This document shows, piece after piece, positions 17,002 to 26,421 of a stretch of DNA of 64,000 nucleotides. This stretch comes from Shinella zoogloeoides (GTDB taxonomy: Bacteria > Pseudomonadota > Alphaproteobacteria > Rhizobiales > Rhizobiaceae), in NCBI RefSeq assembly GCF_003574625.1, contig NZ_QNUJ01000003.1, positions 466,103-530,102 of the forward strand, in the 5' to 3' direction. Below the pieces are notes generated by a model. The model was not told where the DNA came from. It saw only the letters and a list, made by a program, of their open reading frames with translations, and searched no databases. Every line of letters begins with the position of its first letter. Position 1 is the first letter of the stretch. The position numbers and the translations under genes were made by a program.

Positions 17002-17636
17002 ATGGGTTCTCCCTGGAAAACCATCGGATCGAAATTGTCCAGAAAGGCCCGGCGGAGCGCTTCGGCCGTGACGCGCACGAGCACCGGAAGCCGGCCAAGC
17101 GACCGGACGCCGCCGAACTCGACGATGATGCGCTGCGTCTCGGGATTTTCCTCGCCGATGAAGGCCACGCCGAAGACCGGAATGCCGCGGCTCCGCATCG
17201 CTTCGAGCGAGAGGAGCGTGTGGTTGATCGTGCCGAGGGACGTGCGGGCGCACAGGATGACGGGAAGCTGCCAGCGCGAAAAGATATCGGCGAAGAGCAG
17301 ATGTCCGGAAAGTGGTACCAGCAGGCCGCCCGCGCCTTCGATCACCAGCGGACCGTCCGTTTGCGGCGGCACGAGCCGCGACGGCATGATCGACACACCG
17401 TCCAGCCGGGCCGAGAGGTGCGGCGAGGCAGGCGCCGAAAGACGATAGGCCTCCGGCAGGATCCGTTCGCGCGGCACGCCGAGCCGGGCAACCGTCTCGC
17501 TGTCCGTCTCGCCGTCGAGGCCGGATTGCACCGGCTTCCAGTAGCACCCGTTCAGGGCGACGGCCAGCGCCGCGGAAAAGACGGTCTTGCCGATGCCGGT
17601 ATCGGTGCCGGATATGACGAAGCGCGCGGCCATCAC
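16998..17636 (-). CDS. bioD: Dethiobiotin synthetase
   Basis: The 212-residue ATP-dependent carboxylase closes the ureido ring of DAPA to give dethiobiotin. The P-loop G-T-D-T-G-I-G-K-T lies at residues 10-18. A second conserved stretch, E-G-A-G-G-L-L-V-P, holds the substrate-binding residues. The first codon is GTG at 17636, giving a 4-base GTGA overlap with the bioF stop; the ATG directly after it is an equally valid start with one shared base. Confidence 0.95.
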   Translation of the reverse strand: MMAARFVISGTDTGIGKTVFSAALAVALNGCYWKPVQSGLDGETDSETVARLGVPRERILPEAYRLSAPASPHLSARLDGVSIMPSRLVPPQTDGPLVIEGAGGLLVPLSGHLLFADIFSRWQLPVILCARTSLGTINHTLLSLEAMRSRGIPVFGVAFIGEENPETQRIIVEFGGVRSLGRLPVLVRVTAEALRRAFLDNFDPMVFQGEPI

Positions 17637-18766
17637 GTTTCCCTTGCCATGACAGCGGCGAGCCGTTCGAACATGTCCGATATCTGTCCCTCATCGACAT
17701 TCAGCGTGATGGAGATCCGAAGCCGCGCCGTCCCCTCTGGCACCGTCGGCGGCCGGATCGCCCGGATGTCGAAGCCGTCCTCGCGCATGCGTTCAGCGAT
17801 CCTCAGCGCGCGGGCATTGTCCCCGATCCTGACGGGGAGGATCTGCGAGCCGCTGGCATCCATGCCGAGCCGGGAGCGCAGGCACTCGCCGGCAAGCTCC
17901 GTCAGGCTCGCCAGTCGGGCGCGACGCTCCGGCTCGTCGGCCAGCATCCGCAACGCCTCGCGCACGCCGGCAGCGACGAGGGGAGAGGGCGCGGTCGAAT
18001 AGATGAAGTTGCGTGCCCGGTTGACCAGATAGTCGGCAAGCACGGCCGGCAATCCGAGCAACGCACCGGAGAGCCCCAGCGCCTTGCCGCAAGTATGCAG
18101 CGTCAGGACATTGGCGCGGCCGGCGGCAAGGCCGCGTCCGCCGGGACCGAGGACGCCCGTCGCATGCGCCTCGTCGACGACGAGGAACCCCTCGTGCCGC
18201 TCGGCAATTTCCGCAAGCGCGCCCAGCGCCGCCCGGTCCCCATCCATGGAATAGAGACTTTCGGCAGCGATCCACGGCTGCCCCCTTCCGCCGGCCCTTC
18301 GCCAGTCCGAAATCGCCCGGTCGAAAGCCTCGACATCGTTGTGCCGCACGGCGACCGCCCCGGCCCTGCCTGCCGCGATGCCCTCATGCACGCTCGCATG
18401 GATCAGCGCGTCATGCACGATCAGGTCTCCGCGTTGCGGCAGGATAGAGAAAAGCGCGGTGTTCGCGGCATAGCCGCTGCCGAAATAGAGCGCCTTGTCG
18501 GCCCCGAAAAAGGACGCGGCCTCCCTTTCGAGCGCCTCGTGCTCGGGATGATTGCCGCGCAGCAGCCGCGAGCCGCCCGCCCCCACCGGTACGCCCCCTT
18601 CCATCGCGGTCGATATCGCCGCCTTCAGGCGCGGCGCATCGGCAAGGCCGAGATAGTCGTTGGAGGCGAAGTCCACGCCTTGCTGGGGCAGCAGCGCGCG
18701 CAGGCGGCCCTTGCGCCGCAGGCCGGCGAGCGTGGCTTCGTGGCGAGCGAAGGCCGGCGCACTCAA
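17633..18766 (-). CDS. bioF: 8-amino-7-oxononanoate synthase
   Basis: This 377-residue PLP enzyme joins pimeloyl thioester and alanine to form KAPA. It shows S-N-D-Y-L-G-L near 35, G-S-R-L-L-R-G near 65, V-D-E-A-H-A near 197 and the PLP lysine Lys228 in T-C-G-K-A-L-G. The start is a TTG whose last two bases begin the bioB stop context (TTGA, 4-base overlap), so it is translated by coupling to bioB. A weak start codon may hold its level below BioB. Confidence 0.95.
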   Translation of the reverse strand: MSAPAFARHEATLAGLRRKGRLRALLPQQGVDFASNDYLGLADAPRLKAAISTAMEGGVPVGAGGSRLLRGNHPEHEALEREAASFFGADKALYFGSGYAANTALFSILPQRGDLIVHDALIHASVHEGIAAGRAGAVAVRHNDVEAFDRAISDWRRAGGRGQPWIAAESLYSMDGDRAALGALAEIAERHEGFLVVDEAHATGVLGPGGRGLAAGRANVLTLHTCGKALGLSGALLGLPAVLADYLVNRARNFIYSTAPSPLVAAGVREALRMLADEPERRARLASLTELAGECLRSRLGMDASGSQILPVRIGDNARALRIAERMREDGFDIRAIRPPTVPEGTARLRISITLNVDEGQISDMFERLAAVMARET

Positions 18767-19767
18767 GAGGCGAGCTCCCGCTCCATCGGTTTCAGGCCGA
18801 GCCGGCGGAAGAGCGCCGCGTCATGATCCTCGCCGGGATTTTCCGCCGTCAGCAGCGTGTCACCCACGAAGATGGAATTGGCCCCCGCCAGGAAACAGAG
18901 GGCCTGCGTCTCGTCACTCATGTCAGTACGGCCGGCGGACAGGCGCACATGGGAAGCCGGCATCAGGATCCGCGCCAGCGCGACGGTGCGCACGAATTCG
19001 ATGGGATCGACGGGAGCGGTATTCGCCAGCTTCGTTCCGGGAATCGGGATCAGCATGTTGATCGGTACGCTCTCCGGCGGGGCCGGCAGATTGGCCAGCG
19101 TCACCAGCATGGCGATACGGTCACTTGCCGTCTCGCCCATACCAAGGATGCCGCCCGCGCAGACCTTGATCCCGGCCTCGCGGACATTCGACAGCGTCTC
19201 CAGCCTGTCCGCGAAGCTGCGGGTAGTGATGATCTCGGAATAGTAGCGTTCGGACGTATCGATATTGTGGTTGTAATAGTCGAGGCCGGCTTCGGCGAGC
19301 CTTGCCGATTGCGCGGGCGTCAGCATGCCGAGCGTCATGCAGGTTTCCATGCCGAGCGCCCTCACCCCCTCGACCATGCGCACGATCGTCTCCATGTCGC
19401 GGTCCTTCGGGCTGCGCCAGGCCGCCCCCATGCAATAGCGGGTCGCGCCGCCATCACGGGCCTTTCGCGCCTCGGCCAGCACGCGTTCGACCTCCATCAG
19501 CTTCGAAGCCCTGAGCCCGGTCGGAGAATGGGCCGACTGGCTGCAATAGCCGCAATCCTCGGCGCAGCCGCCGGTCTTTATGGACAGAAGGCGGCTCATC
19601 TGGATCGCATTGGGATCGAAGTGCTCGCGGTGAACCTGCTGGGCACGAAAGAGAAGATCGTTGAACGGAAGATTATAGATAAATTCCGCTTCCTCGACGG
19701 TGCAGCACGCATCGGGAGACGGATGCGCTCCTGCAAATTCCTTCGGATGTTCGAATTCCCGCATCAT
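18763..19767 (-). CDS. bioB: Biotin synthase
   Basis: This 334-residue radical-SAM enzyme inserts sulfur into dethiobiotin. The radical-SAM cluster ligands are Cys68, Cys72 and Cys75 (C-A-E-D-C-G-Y-C). Further conserved blocks include Y-Y-N-H-N-I-D-T and the arginine/cysteine residues for the second cluster. It is the first gene of bioBFDAZ. A BioR box lies 41 bases upstream of the start, so biotin-dependent repression is expected. Two adjacent ATG codons open the frame. Confidence 0.97.
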   Translation of the reverse strand: MMREFEHPKEFAGAHPSPDACCTVEEAEFIYNLPFNDLLFRAQQVHREHFDPNAIQMSRLLSIKTGGCAEDCGYCSQSAHSPTGLRASKLMEVERVLAEARKARDGGATRYCMGAAWRSPKDRDMETIVRMVEGVRALGMETCMTLGMLTPAQSARLAEAGLDYYNHNIDTSERYYSEIITTRSFADRLETLSNVREAGIKVCAGGILGMGETASDRIAMLVTLANLPAPPESVPINMLIPIPGTKLANTAPVDPIEFVRTVALARILMPASHVRLSAGRTDMSDETQALCFLAGANSIFVGDTLLTAENPGEDHDAALFRRLGLKPMERELAS

Positions 19768-19807
19768 CGAGAGCCCTTCTCGCTTCTAAATAGATAGAAT
19801 CATAATT

Positions 19808-19817
19808 TTATCTATAA
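19808..19817. promoter_or_regulatory. BioR operator before bioB
   Basis: TTATCTATAA fits the published BioR consensus TTATMKATAA of alphaproteobacteria. It stands 41 bases upstream of the bioB start in an AT-rich promoter region, and a matching site lies at the bioR gene. Confidence 0.85.
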
Positions 19818-19961
19818 TCAGAAACTGACGAGCGATGGCAACCCTTTTTCGACAAGGATCGAAAACCCGGAACAGCGAGGAGAACGGCATGCTTCATCGT
19901 CCCGCCGGGCGTCAGCCCGCGGCAGTCTCAGCCGGCACCAGGCCGGAAAGCGGCGATTGAA

Positions 19962-20630
19962 TCAGCCTTCGAGCGCGAATGCGGCGCCCGTTTTGCCGGA
20001 GGCATAACGAACCGGTTTTTCGCCGATTCTTTTCACATGCCGTTCGAGCGCGATGACGGCCTGGTCGACCTTGCCCTGCCGGAGGTGATCGAGGATGGCG
20101 CGGTGGTCCGTGTCGACCCGCGGCGTCCAGCCGGCGCGGCTCGTTGCAAACAGGAAACGCGAGCCCGCCGCATGCAGGTTGTCAATCTCGGCCAGCAGCC
20201 GCGGCATGTTGCAGGGGGAAAGCAGCAGCTTGTGGAAGGCGCGGTTGGCCTCGTCCCATTCCTCGATGTCCGTGGCGGCATCGCAGGCCTGCGCGACCGC
20301 TTCCGCCCGATCCAGCAGGAACGGCGTCAGATGCGGCGCCGCCATGCGCAGGGCCAGCCCTTCCAGCACGGAGCGCATCAGGGCGACCTCCTGCACCTCG
20401 GCAAGCGAGAACGATGCGACCCGAACGCCCCGGCGCGCCTCGCTCACGGCCAGTCCCTGCGCCTCGAGCCGCCGGAACGCCTCCCGCACCGGCACATGGC
20501 TGGTGCCGAATTCCTCGGCGATATGGTCCTGCCTGAGCTTGCTTCCCGGCTCCAGTGCGCCGGTGATGATGCGTTCTGCGAGAACGCGGCTGATACGGTT
20601 GGCGATGGTGTCTTCGGCGCTTACGGTCAT
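19962..20630 (-). CDS. bioR: BioR, GntR-family repressor of biotin genes
   Basis: This 222-residue regulator has an N-terminal winged helix (residues about 8-72: L-R-Q-D-H-I-A-E-E-F-G-T-S-H-V-P-V-R-E-A) and an FCD effector domain with the helical metal-binding fold. In Agrobacterium and Brucella, BioR represses the bio operon. It lies just upstream of bioB in the same orientation, and both genes carry a TTAT-N2-ATAA box. Its own box ends three bases before its ATG, and I see no Shine-Dalgarno sequence there. Family and box together make the identity firm; effector details are not visible. Confidence 0.9.
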   Translation of the reverse strand: MTVSAEDTIANRISRVLAERIITGALEPGSKLRQDHIAEEFGTSHVPVREAFRRLEAQGLAVSEARRGVRVASFSLAEVQEVALMRSVLEGLALRMAAPHLTPFLLDRAEAVAQACDAATDIEEWDEANRAFHKLLLSPCNMPRLLAEIDNLHAAGSRFLFATSRAGWTPRVDTDHRAILDHLRQGKVDQAVIALERHVKRIGEKPVRYASGKTGAAFALEG

Positions 20631-20633
20631 TTT

Positions 20634-20643
20634 TTATAGATAA
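20634..20643. promoter_or_regulatory. BioR operator touching the bioR start
   Basis: TTATAGATAA fits TTATMKATAA. It lies three bases upstream of the bioR ATG (20628-20630), where a ribosome site would normally be, so binding here would block transcription initiation or early elongation. It implies autoregulation. Confidence 0.8.
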
Positions 20644-20916
20644 TTTACGATTCCGGCGCTGTCGAGCACAGGCCGGGCGCCGCCCACCGAGGTTCGACAA
20701 GAGGTTGCGCCTTGTCTACTACCCGGACCGCCCTTCAAGGGGAAGCGCCGATGCGGTCAACGGCGTTGAGACCGGCGAGCAACGGACGGAACGAGCCTAG
20801 CTCAATCCCCCACGAACTTGCGCGGCGGCATTCTCTATAGCCTGCCCAGGAAGGAAATCCGCGCCGCCGTCGATTTTCCTGGATCGCATGCCCGTCCGCT
20901 TTTCAACCGCGCCCCG
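20644..20916. other. Intergenic, bioR upstream region
   Basis: These 273 bases lie between the bioR box and the end of ubiV. I see no convincing open frame, terminator with T-run, or RNA gene. It must carry the bioR promoter. Confidence 0.5.
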
Positions 20917-21852
20917 TCACGCATGTCCGAGCGATGCCGCGCGGCCCCGCGCAACCCAGGCCGCTCCTTCCCGCGCGTGCAGGAAGCCATTCGAAAAGGG
21001 AATGCCGGGATAGACCTGCTGCAGGTGAGCAATTGCTTCCTCGCCCGCCATCTCGCCATCAAGCATGGCGCGGAACACTTCCGCCACCCGCACCATGTCG
21101 CAATCCTGCGGCGAGAGCCTGATGCGCGACAGGCCGGCCTCCACCAGCGGCGCCAGATCGTCGCCCAGCATCGCGCAACTGTTCGAAAGGGTCTGCACAC
21201 CGTTCAGCACCAGGAAGGACTGCCGGTCGAGGGTGCGCAGCGGAAGGCCATCCGGCTCCTCGCCGCAGATGAACTGGCAATTGTCCTTCGTCAGCCCCTT
21301 GGAGCGGGCATGGGCGCAGCGCGCGGAAATCGCAAGCGGCATGCGGCCGAAGGCGAATATCTCGAAGGAGAAGCCCGGCATGTCCTCCAGAATCCGCAGG
21401 ATGGAACTTGCCGGCAGTTCCGGCGGCAGGCAGATGTTCTCGGCCCCGCGCGCGGCGAGCACCCGCGCTGTCGCCGCATTGTAGACGTTGACCAGCGGCC
21501 CGATCGAATGCGGCCGTCCCTTGAGGAGGCCGATCGCCGAAAGGTCGTTCGCCTCCACAGGATGAACGCTGTCGCGGATCAGATCGCGCACGTGCCGGCT
21601 CTCCCGCTCCAGCGTCACCATGGCGAGCGTCGAGAGCGTCACCCTCTTTCCGGCAGCCTCCAGCCGCTCGACCACCTCGGCGACATGCGGCTCGCTGAAA
21701 TGCTGGCGCTTGGAACAGACCGTCTCGCCCAGCGTCACATGCTCCACTGGCGCCTCGTCGGCGATGCGGAAATAGAAGTCCCGCCATTTCGGCCCGTCCC
21801 AGAGGAAATAGACCGGCCCGAGGCTCAGCGCCGGCTTGGCTGTCGTCGTCAT
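20917..21852 (-). CDS. ubiV: UbiV, O2-independent ubiquinone hydroxylation protein (peptidase U32 family)
   Basis: The 311-residue protein works with UbiU to hydroxylate the ubiquinone ring without oxygen. The four Fe-S cysteines are present as Cys46, Cys179, Cys192 and Cys196, with the C-x12-C-x3-C spacing known for E. coli UbiV. I start it at the ATG at 21852, preceded by AGGAGAAGG, ten bases after the ubiU stop. It is the last gene of ubiTUV. Confidence 0.93.
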   Translation of the reverse strand: MTTTAKPALSLGPVYFLWDGPKWRDFYFRIADEAPVEHVTLGETVCSKRQHFSEPHVAEVVERLEAAGKRVTLSTLAMVTLERESRHVRDLIRDSVHPVEANDLSAIGLLKGRPHSIGPLVNVYNAATARVLAARGAENICLPPELPASSILRILEDMPGFSFEIFAFGRMPLAISARCAHARSKGLTKDNCQFICGEEPDGLPLRTLDRQSFLVLNGVQTLSNSCAMLGDDLAPLVEAGLSRIRLSPQDCDMVRVAEVFRAMLDGEMAGEEAIAHLQQVYPGIPFSNGFLHAREGAAWVARGRAASLGHA

Positions 21853-21862
21853 GTGCCTTCTC

Positions 21863-22840
21863 CTATCGCCAGCGCTTGTCATAGGCGCCCGTGGTCGTCC
21901 GTTGCCCCTCGCTCATCATTCGCAGCCGGGCGACGAGCGCGGCCCGCTCTGCCGGCTCGGCCTGGAGCGCACGCTTCATGGAGGAGACGACCTCCGCCAC
22001 ATAGGCCTTGCCACGCTGGCGGCCCTCGATCTTGAGCGCGGTAACGCCCGCCCTCCGCAGCGCGTCGATTTCATCGATCACGTCGAGCGAAACCGGGTCC
22101 TCGAAGGCGTAGTCCTCGACGGCACCGATCTCGAAACGGCCCTTGCAGAGTGTCGGATAGCCGGAGGCTTCGCCGGGACCGAAACGATTGATCGTATAGT
22201 CGCCGAGTTCCGAGACGAGGTCCGCGCCGTCCTGCCGGTAGCGCACGTGGCTTGCCGGCGAGCAGACCCCGTTCATGTTCGGCGATTTGCCGGTGGCATA
22301 GGAGGAAAGCGAACAGCGCCCTTCCGCCATCACGCAAAGCCCGCCGAAGGCGAAGACCTCCACCTCGCAGTCAATTCCGCGTGTCAGTCGGGCGATATCC
22401 TGCACGGTGAGCACGCGCGGCAGCACCACGCGCTTCGCGCCGAAAGCCTCGACGAGGAAGCGGATGGCATCCGGATTGGAGGCGGAGGCTTGCACGGAGA
22501 CGTGCAGCCGCTGCTCGGGATATTTCTCCGCCACATAGGCCATCAGGCCGAAATCGGCGAGGATCAGCGCATCCGCACCCGCCGCCACCGCATCGTCTGC
22601 CGCGCGATACCAAAGCGCCTCATCGCCGGCACGCATGAAGGTATTGAGCGCCACGAAGGTCGAGACACGCCTCGAACGCGCAAGCGCGATCGACTGGCGC
22701 ATCTCCTCACGGCTGAAATTGAGGCCGGGGAAGTTGCGGGCATTGGTCTCGTCGCGGAAGCCGCAATAGACGGCATCGGCCCCCGCCTCCACCGCCTCGC
22801 GAAAGGCGGCGGGCGTGCCAGCCGGGCAGATCAGTTCCAT
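21863..22840 (-). CDS. ubiU: UbiU, O2-independent ubiquinone hydroxylation protein (peptidase U32 family)
   Basis: This 325-residue partner of UbiV begins M-E-L-I-C-P-A-G. The cluster ligands fall at Cys169, Cys176, Cys193 and Cys232, the positions I recall for E. coli UbiU, so the 4Fe-4S site is intact. The two proteins form a complex using prephenate as oxygen donor in the known systems. The start overlaps the ubiT stop by 10 bases. Confidence 0.94.
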   Translation of the reverse strand: MELICPAGTPAAFREAVEAGADAVYCGFRDETNARNFPGLNFSREEMRQSIALARSRRVSTFVALNTFMRAGDEALWYRAADDAVAAGADALILADFGLMAYVAEKYPEQRLHVSVQASASNPDAIRFLVEAFGAKRVVLPRVLTVQDIARLTRGIDCEVEVFAFGGLCVMAEGRCSLSSYATGKSPNMNGVCSPASHVRYRQDGADLVSELGDYTINRFGPGEASGYPTLCKGRFEIGAVEDYAFEDPVSLDVIDEIDALRRAGVTALKIEGRQRGKAYVAEVVSSMKRALQAEPAERAALVARLRMMSEGQRTTTGAYDKRWR

Positions 22841-23337
22841 GTCGCATCCTTTCCTTCGAGCGCCCGGCTGCGGATAAAGCGCGCCGCGCCGATGACCAGC
22901 GGCGAGAGCGGCCCCGCCAGTGCGCCGAGTTCGTCGGGCAGATCGATGGCGCTGTCATCGAGCGCGTTGCGCAGCGCCAGCATCGCCTCCATGTCGCCGG
23001 TGACGGCAAGATCGCGCGAGAAAAACAGGGCGTCGGCATCGCAGCGCCCTTCGAGCAGGCCGAGCAGCAGCACCAGCGGCCCTTCGATACGCGCATCGGC
23101 GAGGGGCGGCGCACCGCGCGAGACCGCCAGCGTGCGCGTCGCCGGCACGACGATGAAATGCAGCGGCAGGTCGGTCGGGGAAAAGCCGTAGCGGGTCCCG
23201 CAATAGTCGCCGAGCCGCTCGAAGAGATCGGGATGCGTCTTCAGCACGCTCGAAAAGAGCCCGCGCGCCACCCGCTCCACCAGCCAGACCGGCATAAGAT
23301 CGACCTGTCTTGCGAGAAGCGGCGGTAGCGACGTCAT
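22831..23337 (-). CDS. ubiT: UbiT, SCP2-domain ubiquinone biosynthesis accessory factor
   Basis: The 168-residue protein carries an SCP2 lipid-binding domain (about 40-150) with H-F-I-V-V-P near residue 60 and a conserved F-S-R-D-L-A-V-T-G-D-M-E-A segment. In E. coli UbiT replaces UbiJ in the Ubi complex under anaerobiosis. It opens the ubiTUV operon, diverging from ubiD across a 109-base gap that holds a possible FNR-type site. Confidence 0.9.
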   Translation of the reverse strand: MTSLPPLLARQVDLMPVWLVERVARGLFSSVLKTHPDLFERLGDYCGTRYGFSPTDLPLHFIVVPATRTLAVSRGAPPLADARIEGPLVLLLGLLEGRCDADALFFSRDLAVTGDMEAMLALRNALDDSAIDLPDELGALAGPLSPLVIGAARFIRSRALEGKDATWN

Positions 23338-23398
23338 GAAAGCGGCCCTTGCGAAAAAACGAACGGCCGGAACCTAGGAAGCCTTGCCCGGCGCGAAT

Positions 23399-23412
23399 TT
23401 GCGCTAGCACAA
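23399..23412. promoter_or_regulatory. Candidate FNR/FixK-type site between ubiT and ubiD
   Basis: TTGCGCTAGCACAA has the TTG-N8-CAA frame and 14-base length of FNR/FixK/DNR boxes but differs from TTGAT-N4-ATCAA at inner positions. It lies 62 bases before ubiT and 35 before ubiD. Anaerobic control of ubiTUV is known in other bacteria, which makes the site plausible. Confidence 0.4.
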
Positions 23413-23446
23413 AGACCGGAACGTTTTTTCCCGGCAATCGCATCCC

Positions 23447-24958
23447 ATGAAAGCCGATGCCCCCATTCCTCGCCGCTTCGATGGCCTTCAGGATTTCGTC
23501 GCCCTGCTCGAGCGGCGCGCGCAGCTGGTGCGCATCCGCGAGCCGGTCTCGCTGATCCACGAGATCACGGAGATCCACCGCCGCGTATTGGCCGAGGAAG
23601 GACCAGCGCTCCTCTTCGAGCAGCCGGTCGATGCCGCGGGCAATATCCAGCCCATCCCCCTCCTTGCCAATCTCTTCGGCACGCGCGAGCGCATCGAATG
23701 GGGCTTCGGGCTGGAGACGGGCGGCCTGCCGCGCCTTGCGGCCTTCCTCGCGGATCTGCGTGATCCGAGGCCACCCCGCTCGCTGCGCGATGCCTGGGAA
23801 AAGCTGCCGCACCTGAAGGCGGCCCTTTCGATGAACCCGCGCAAGACGCGGCATCCGCCCTGCCAGGAGATCGTCTGGCGGAACGGCGATGTCGATCTCG
23901 GACGGTTGCCGATCCAGACCTGCTGGCCGGGCGAGCCCGCGCCGCTCATCACCTGGCCGCTCGTCATCACCTGCGCGCCGGACGATCCGGCGGACGTGAA
24001 TGTCGGCATCTACCGCATGCAGAAACTCGGACGGAACCGGCTGATCATGCGCTGGCTGGCGCATCGCGGCGGGGCGCGGCATCACCGACTCTGGAAGGAA
24101 CGCGGCCGCGACATGCCGGTGGCGGTGGCGATCGGCGCGGACCCGGCCACCATTCTCTCGGCCGTCATGCCTCTGCCGGACGGCATGAGCGAACTCTCCT
24201 TCGCCGGCGTGCTCGGCGGCCGCAGGCAGGAGACGGCAGGCGGCGTGACCGTTCCGCTGCCCGTGCCGGCCAGTGCGGAGATCGTGCTCGAAGGCACCGT
24301 CTCGGCCACCGAGGCGGCCGACGAAGGCCCCTATGGCGACCATACGGGCTACTACAATGCCGTCGAGCCCTTTCCGGTGATGACGCTCTCGGCGATCACG
24401 ATGCGCCGCAACCCGCTCTACCTTTCCACCTATACCGGCCGGCCGCCGGACGAACCTTCCCGGCTCGGCGAGGCGATGAACGCGCTCTTCGTGCCGCTGG
24501 TAAAGCGTCAGTTCCCGGAAATCCGCGATCTGTGGCTGCCGCCCGAAGCCTGCTCGTATCGCGCCATGGTGGTCTCCATCGACAAGCGCTACCCCGGCCA
24601 GGCGCGGCGGGTGATGATGGGCCTCTGGTCCATGCTGCCGCAGTTCAGCTACACCAAGCTGATCGTCGCCGTGGACGACGATATCGACGTGAGATCCTGG
24701 CCGGACGTGATCTGGGCGCTGTCCACCCGCTTCGACGCCGGCCGCGACCTGATGGTCGTGGAGAACACACCCATCGACTATCTCGACTTCGCCTCACCGC
24801 AAAGCGGCCTCGGCAGCAAGCTCGGACTGGACGCCACGACCAAGATCGGCGCGGAGACCGACCGCGAATGGGGCCGGGTGCTCGCCATGACCCCGGACGT
24901 GACCGCGCGGATCGACGGCCTCTGGGCCTCCCTCGGTCTCGATGGTGCGAGCGCATGA
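23447..24958 (+). CDS. ubiD: UbiD-family prenyl-FMN decarboxylase (4-hydroxy-3-polyprenylbenzoate decarboxylase)
   Basis: The 503-residue enzyme removes the carboxyl group of the ubiquinone precursor using prenylated FMN. Family signs are N-V-G-I-Y-R-M-Q near residue 184, the R-H-H-R-L-W-K-E-R-G segment with the E-x2-R type active site, and E-A-A-D-E-G-P-Y-G-D-H-T-G-Y near 287. Length matches UbiD (about 490-500). It is followed by ubiX with a 4-base overlap. Placement beside ubiTUV supports a role in ubiquinone rather than in aromatic catabolism, though UbiD relatives do both. Confidence 0.9.
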   Translation: MKADAPIPRRFDGLQDFVALLERRAQLVRIREPVSLIHEITEIHRRVLAEEGPALLFEQPVDAAGNIQPIPLLANLFGTRERIEWGFGLETGGLPRLAAFLADLRDPRPPRSLRDAWEKLPHLKAALSMNPRKTRHPPCQEIVWRNGDVDLGRLPIQTCWPGEPAPLITWPLVITCAPDDPADVNVGIYRMQKLGRNRLIMRWLAHRGGARHHRLWKERGRDMPVAVAIGADPATILSAVMPLPDGMSELSFAGVLGGRRQETAGGVTVPLPVPASAEIVLEGTVSATEAADEGPYGDHTGYYNAVEPFPVMTLSAITMRRNPLYLSTYTGRPPDEPSRLGEAMNALFVPLVKRQFPEIRDLWLPPEACSYRAMVVSIDKRYPGQARRVMMGLWSMLPQFSYTKLIVAVDDDIDVRSWPDVIWALSTRFDAGRDLMVVENTPIDYLDFASPQSGLGSKLGLDATTKIGAETDREWGRVLAMTPDVTARIDGLWASLGLDGASA

Positions 24959-25587
24959 GAAACGAACGCGTCGTGGTCGGCATTTCCGGCGCTTCGGGCG
25001 CGGCGCTCGGCGTGCGGATCGTCGAGCGGCTTTCGGCCCTGCCGAATGTCGAGATCCATCTCGTCGTCTCCGACGCGGCGCGGCGCACGCTCGATCTGGA
25101 ATGCGGGCCGGATGCGATGGAAAGCCTCCTGCCCCTCGTCCGCTGCCATCACCCGAATGGCGATATCGGCGCATCGATCGCCAGCGGCTCCTTTCCGGTC
25201 GGCGGCATGGTGATCGCGCCCTGCTCCATGCAGACGCTTTCCGCCGTCGCCACCGGCCGCACCGACACCCTGCTTGCGCGCGCGGCCGACGTGCAATTGA
25301 AGGAACGTCGCCGCCTGATCCTGCTCGCGCGCGAGACACCGCTTCATCTCGGCCACCTGCGCAACATGTGCGCCGTCACCGAGATGGGCGCGATCGTCAT
25401 GCCGCCCGTTCCGGCCTTCTACCACCTGCCGCAATCCCTCGCGGAGGTCGTCGACCATCTCGCGGCGCGCGCCATCGATCTCCTCGCGCTCGCCGCCGGA
25501 CCGCTCGCAAAGAGCTGGGAGGGAACATCGCCGCCGGTTTTCAGGAGCGGAGAGGAGAAAGGCACGATGCCGCCACACGGGGAATGA
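24955..25587 (+). CDS. ubiX: UbiX flavin prenyltransferase
   Basis: The 210-residue enzyme makes the prenyl-FMN cofactor needed by UbiD. It has the FMN motif G-I-S-G-A-S-G-A near residue 9, the A-P-C-S-M-Q-T-L segment near 91 and R-E-T-P-L near 124. The ATG overlaps the ubiD stop by 4 bases, so enzyme and cofactor maker are co-translated. The C-terminus is somewhat longer than in E. coli UbiX. Confidence 0.94.
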   Translation: MRNERVVVGISGASGAALGVRIVERLSALPNVEIHLVVSDAARRTLDLECGPDAMESLLPLVRCHHPNGDIGASIASGSFPVGGMVIAPCSMQTLSAVATGRTDTLLARAADVQLKERRRLILLARETPLHLGHLRNMCAVTEMGAIVMPPVPAFYHLPQSLAEVVDHLAARAIDLLALAAGPLAKSWEGTSPPVFRSGEEKGTMPPHGE

Positions 25588-25692
25588 CGCCGCTCCAGTG
25601 GCCGGAGAAACCGTCGACGCGGGCGAGCATTTGATCGGACGCAGCCGCACAGGTGGTCGGCGCGGACATCCGCGGCCTGGGATGTCGAAAGG

Positions 25693-26268
25693 CTAATTCT
25701 TCGGTTCCGGCAGGGATGCTTCCAGCAACGCCCGTGTCTGCCCGGCCCGCAACTGCTTCAGGCGGCCGAGAAACACTTTTGTATTGTCATTTCCGTAAGC
25801 CCGGTGGCTCACGGCGAACAGCAGGACGCCGGACTTTGTCGGCACATAGCGGTACAGGTTCCATTCGACAATATACTCGCCCTTCGGATCTCTGGTGCTG
25901 ACCAGGAAGTCGAGTGCCACTTCGCCGAGAGCATTTTTTTGCAGAATTTCGAAATTGGCGAGAGGGTCGGTATTCTTCCGCTCTCGCAGCATCTCGATCT
26001 GGCTTTTGACGGCATCGATGACCTTGACGTCACCTGTCACACGTTCAACCAGAAGCATCTGGTGGTATTGCTCGGCGGATTGGCCCGCCGGGACATATTC
26101 CTGTTTGCTGTAATTTTCCGATGGCCGGGAACTCCATGCCAGCTCGTATGACATCCCGTCGAGATCGATCGGCCCCGGTATGCCGAGGAAGTCGACGACC
26201 TGGGCCCCGGCAGGGACCGCCATCAGGATCAGAGCGAGGAAGACCGACACGAACCTTGCTGCTGTCAT
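25693..26268 (-). CDS. Exported protein of unknown function
   Basis: This 191-residue product has a clear signal peptide (residues 1-23, ending A-G-A-Q). The mature protein is polar with no membrane segment and no motif I recognise. It has a repeated Y-x-P-A-G-Q/V-P-T-K pattern around aromatic residues but no cysteine pair. I start it at the ATG at 26268, which follows GAGGACGAGG and gives the signal peptide its normal length; earlier in-frame starts would bury it. It stands alone between convergent ubiX and divergent sequence. Likely periplasmic; role unknown. Confidence 0.7.
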   Translation of the reverse strand: MTAARFVSVFLALILMAVPAGAQVVDFLGIPGPIDLDGMSYELAWSSRPSENYSKQEYVPAGQSAEQYHQMLLVERVTGDVKVIDAVKSQIEMLRERKNTDPLANFEILQKNALGEVALDFLVSTRDPKGEYIVEWNLYRYVPTKSGVLLFAVSHRAYGNDNTKVFLGRLKQLRAGQTRALLEASLPEPKN

Positions 26269-26421
26269 TGCCTCGTCCTCTGTTTCCATCACCCGGCGAG
26301 CCGCCGCTCGGATCGAGGGTAACAGCAGTATGTCATTCCGGAAACACCAGCCCGCCATTCGAAATAGGAGCCGACGTCCCGCGACATTGCTGGCGTCTGC
26401 AACTCCGGACACCGGCTCCAT

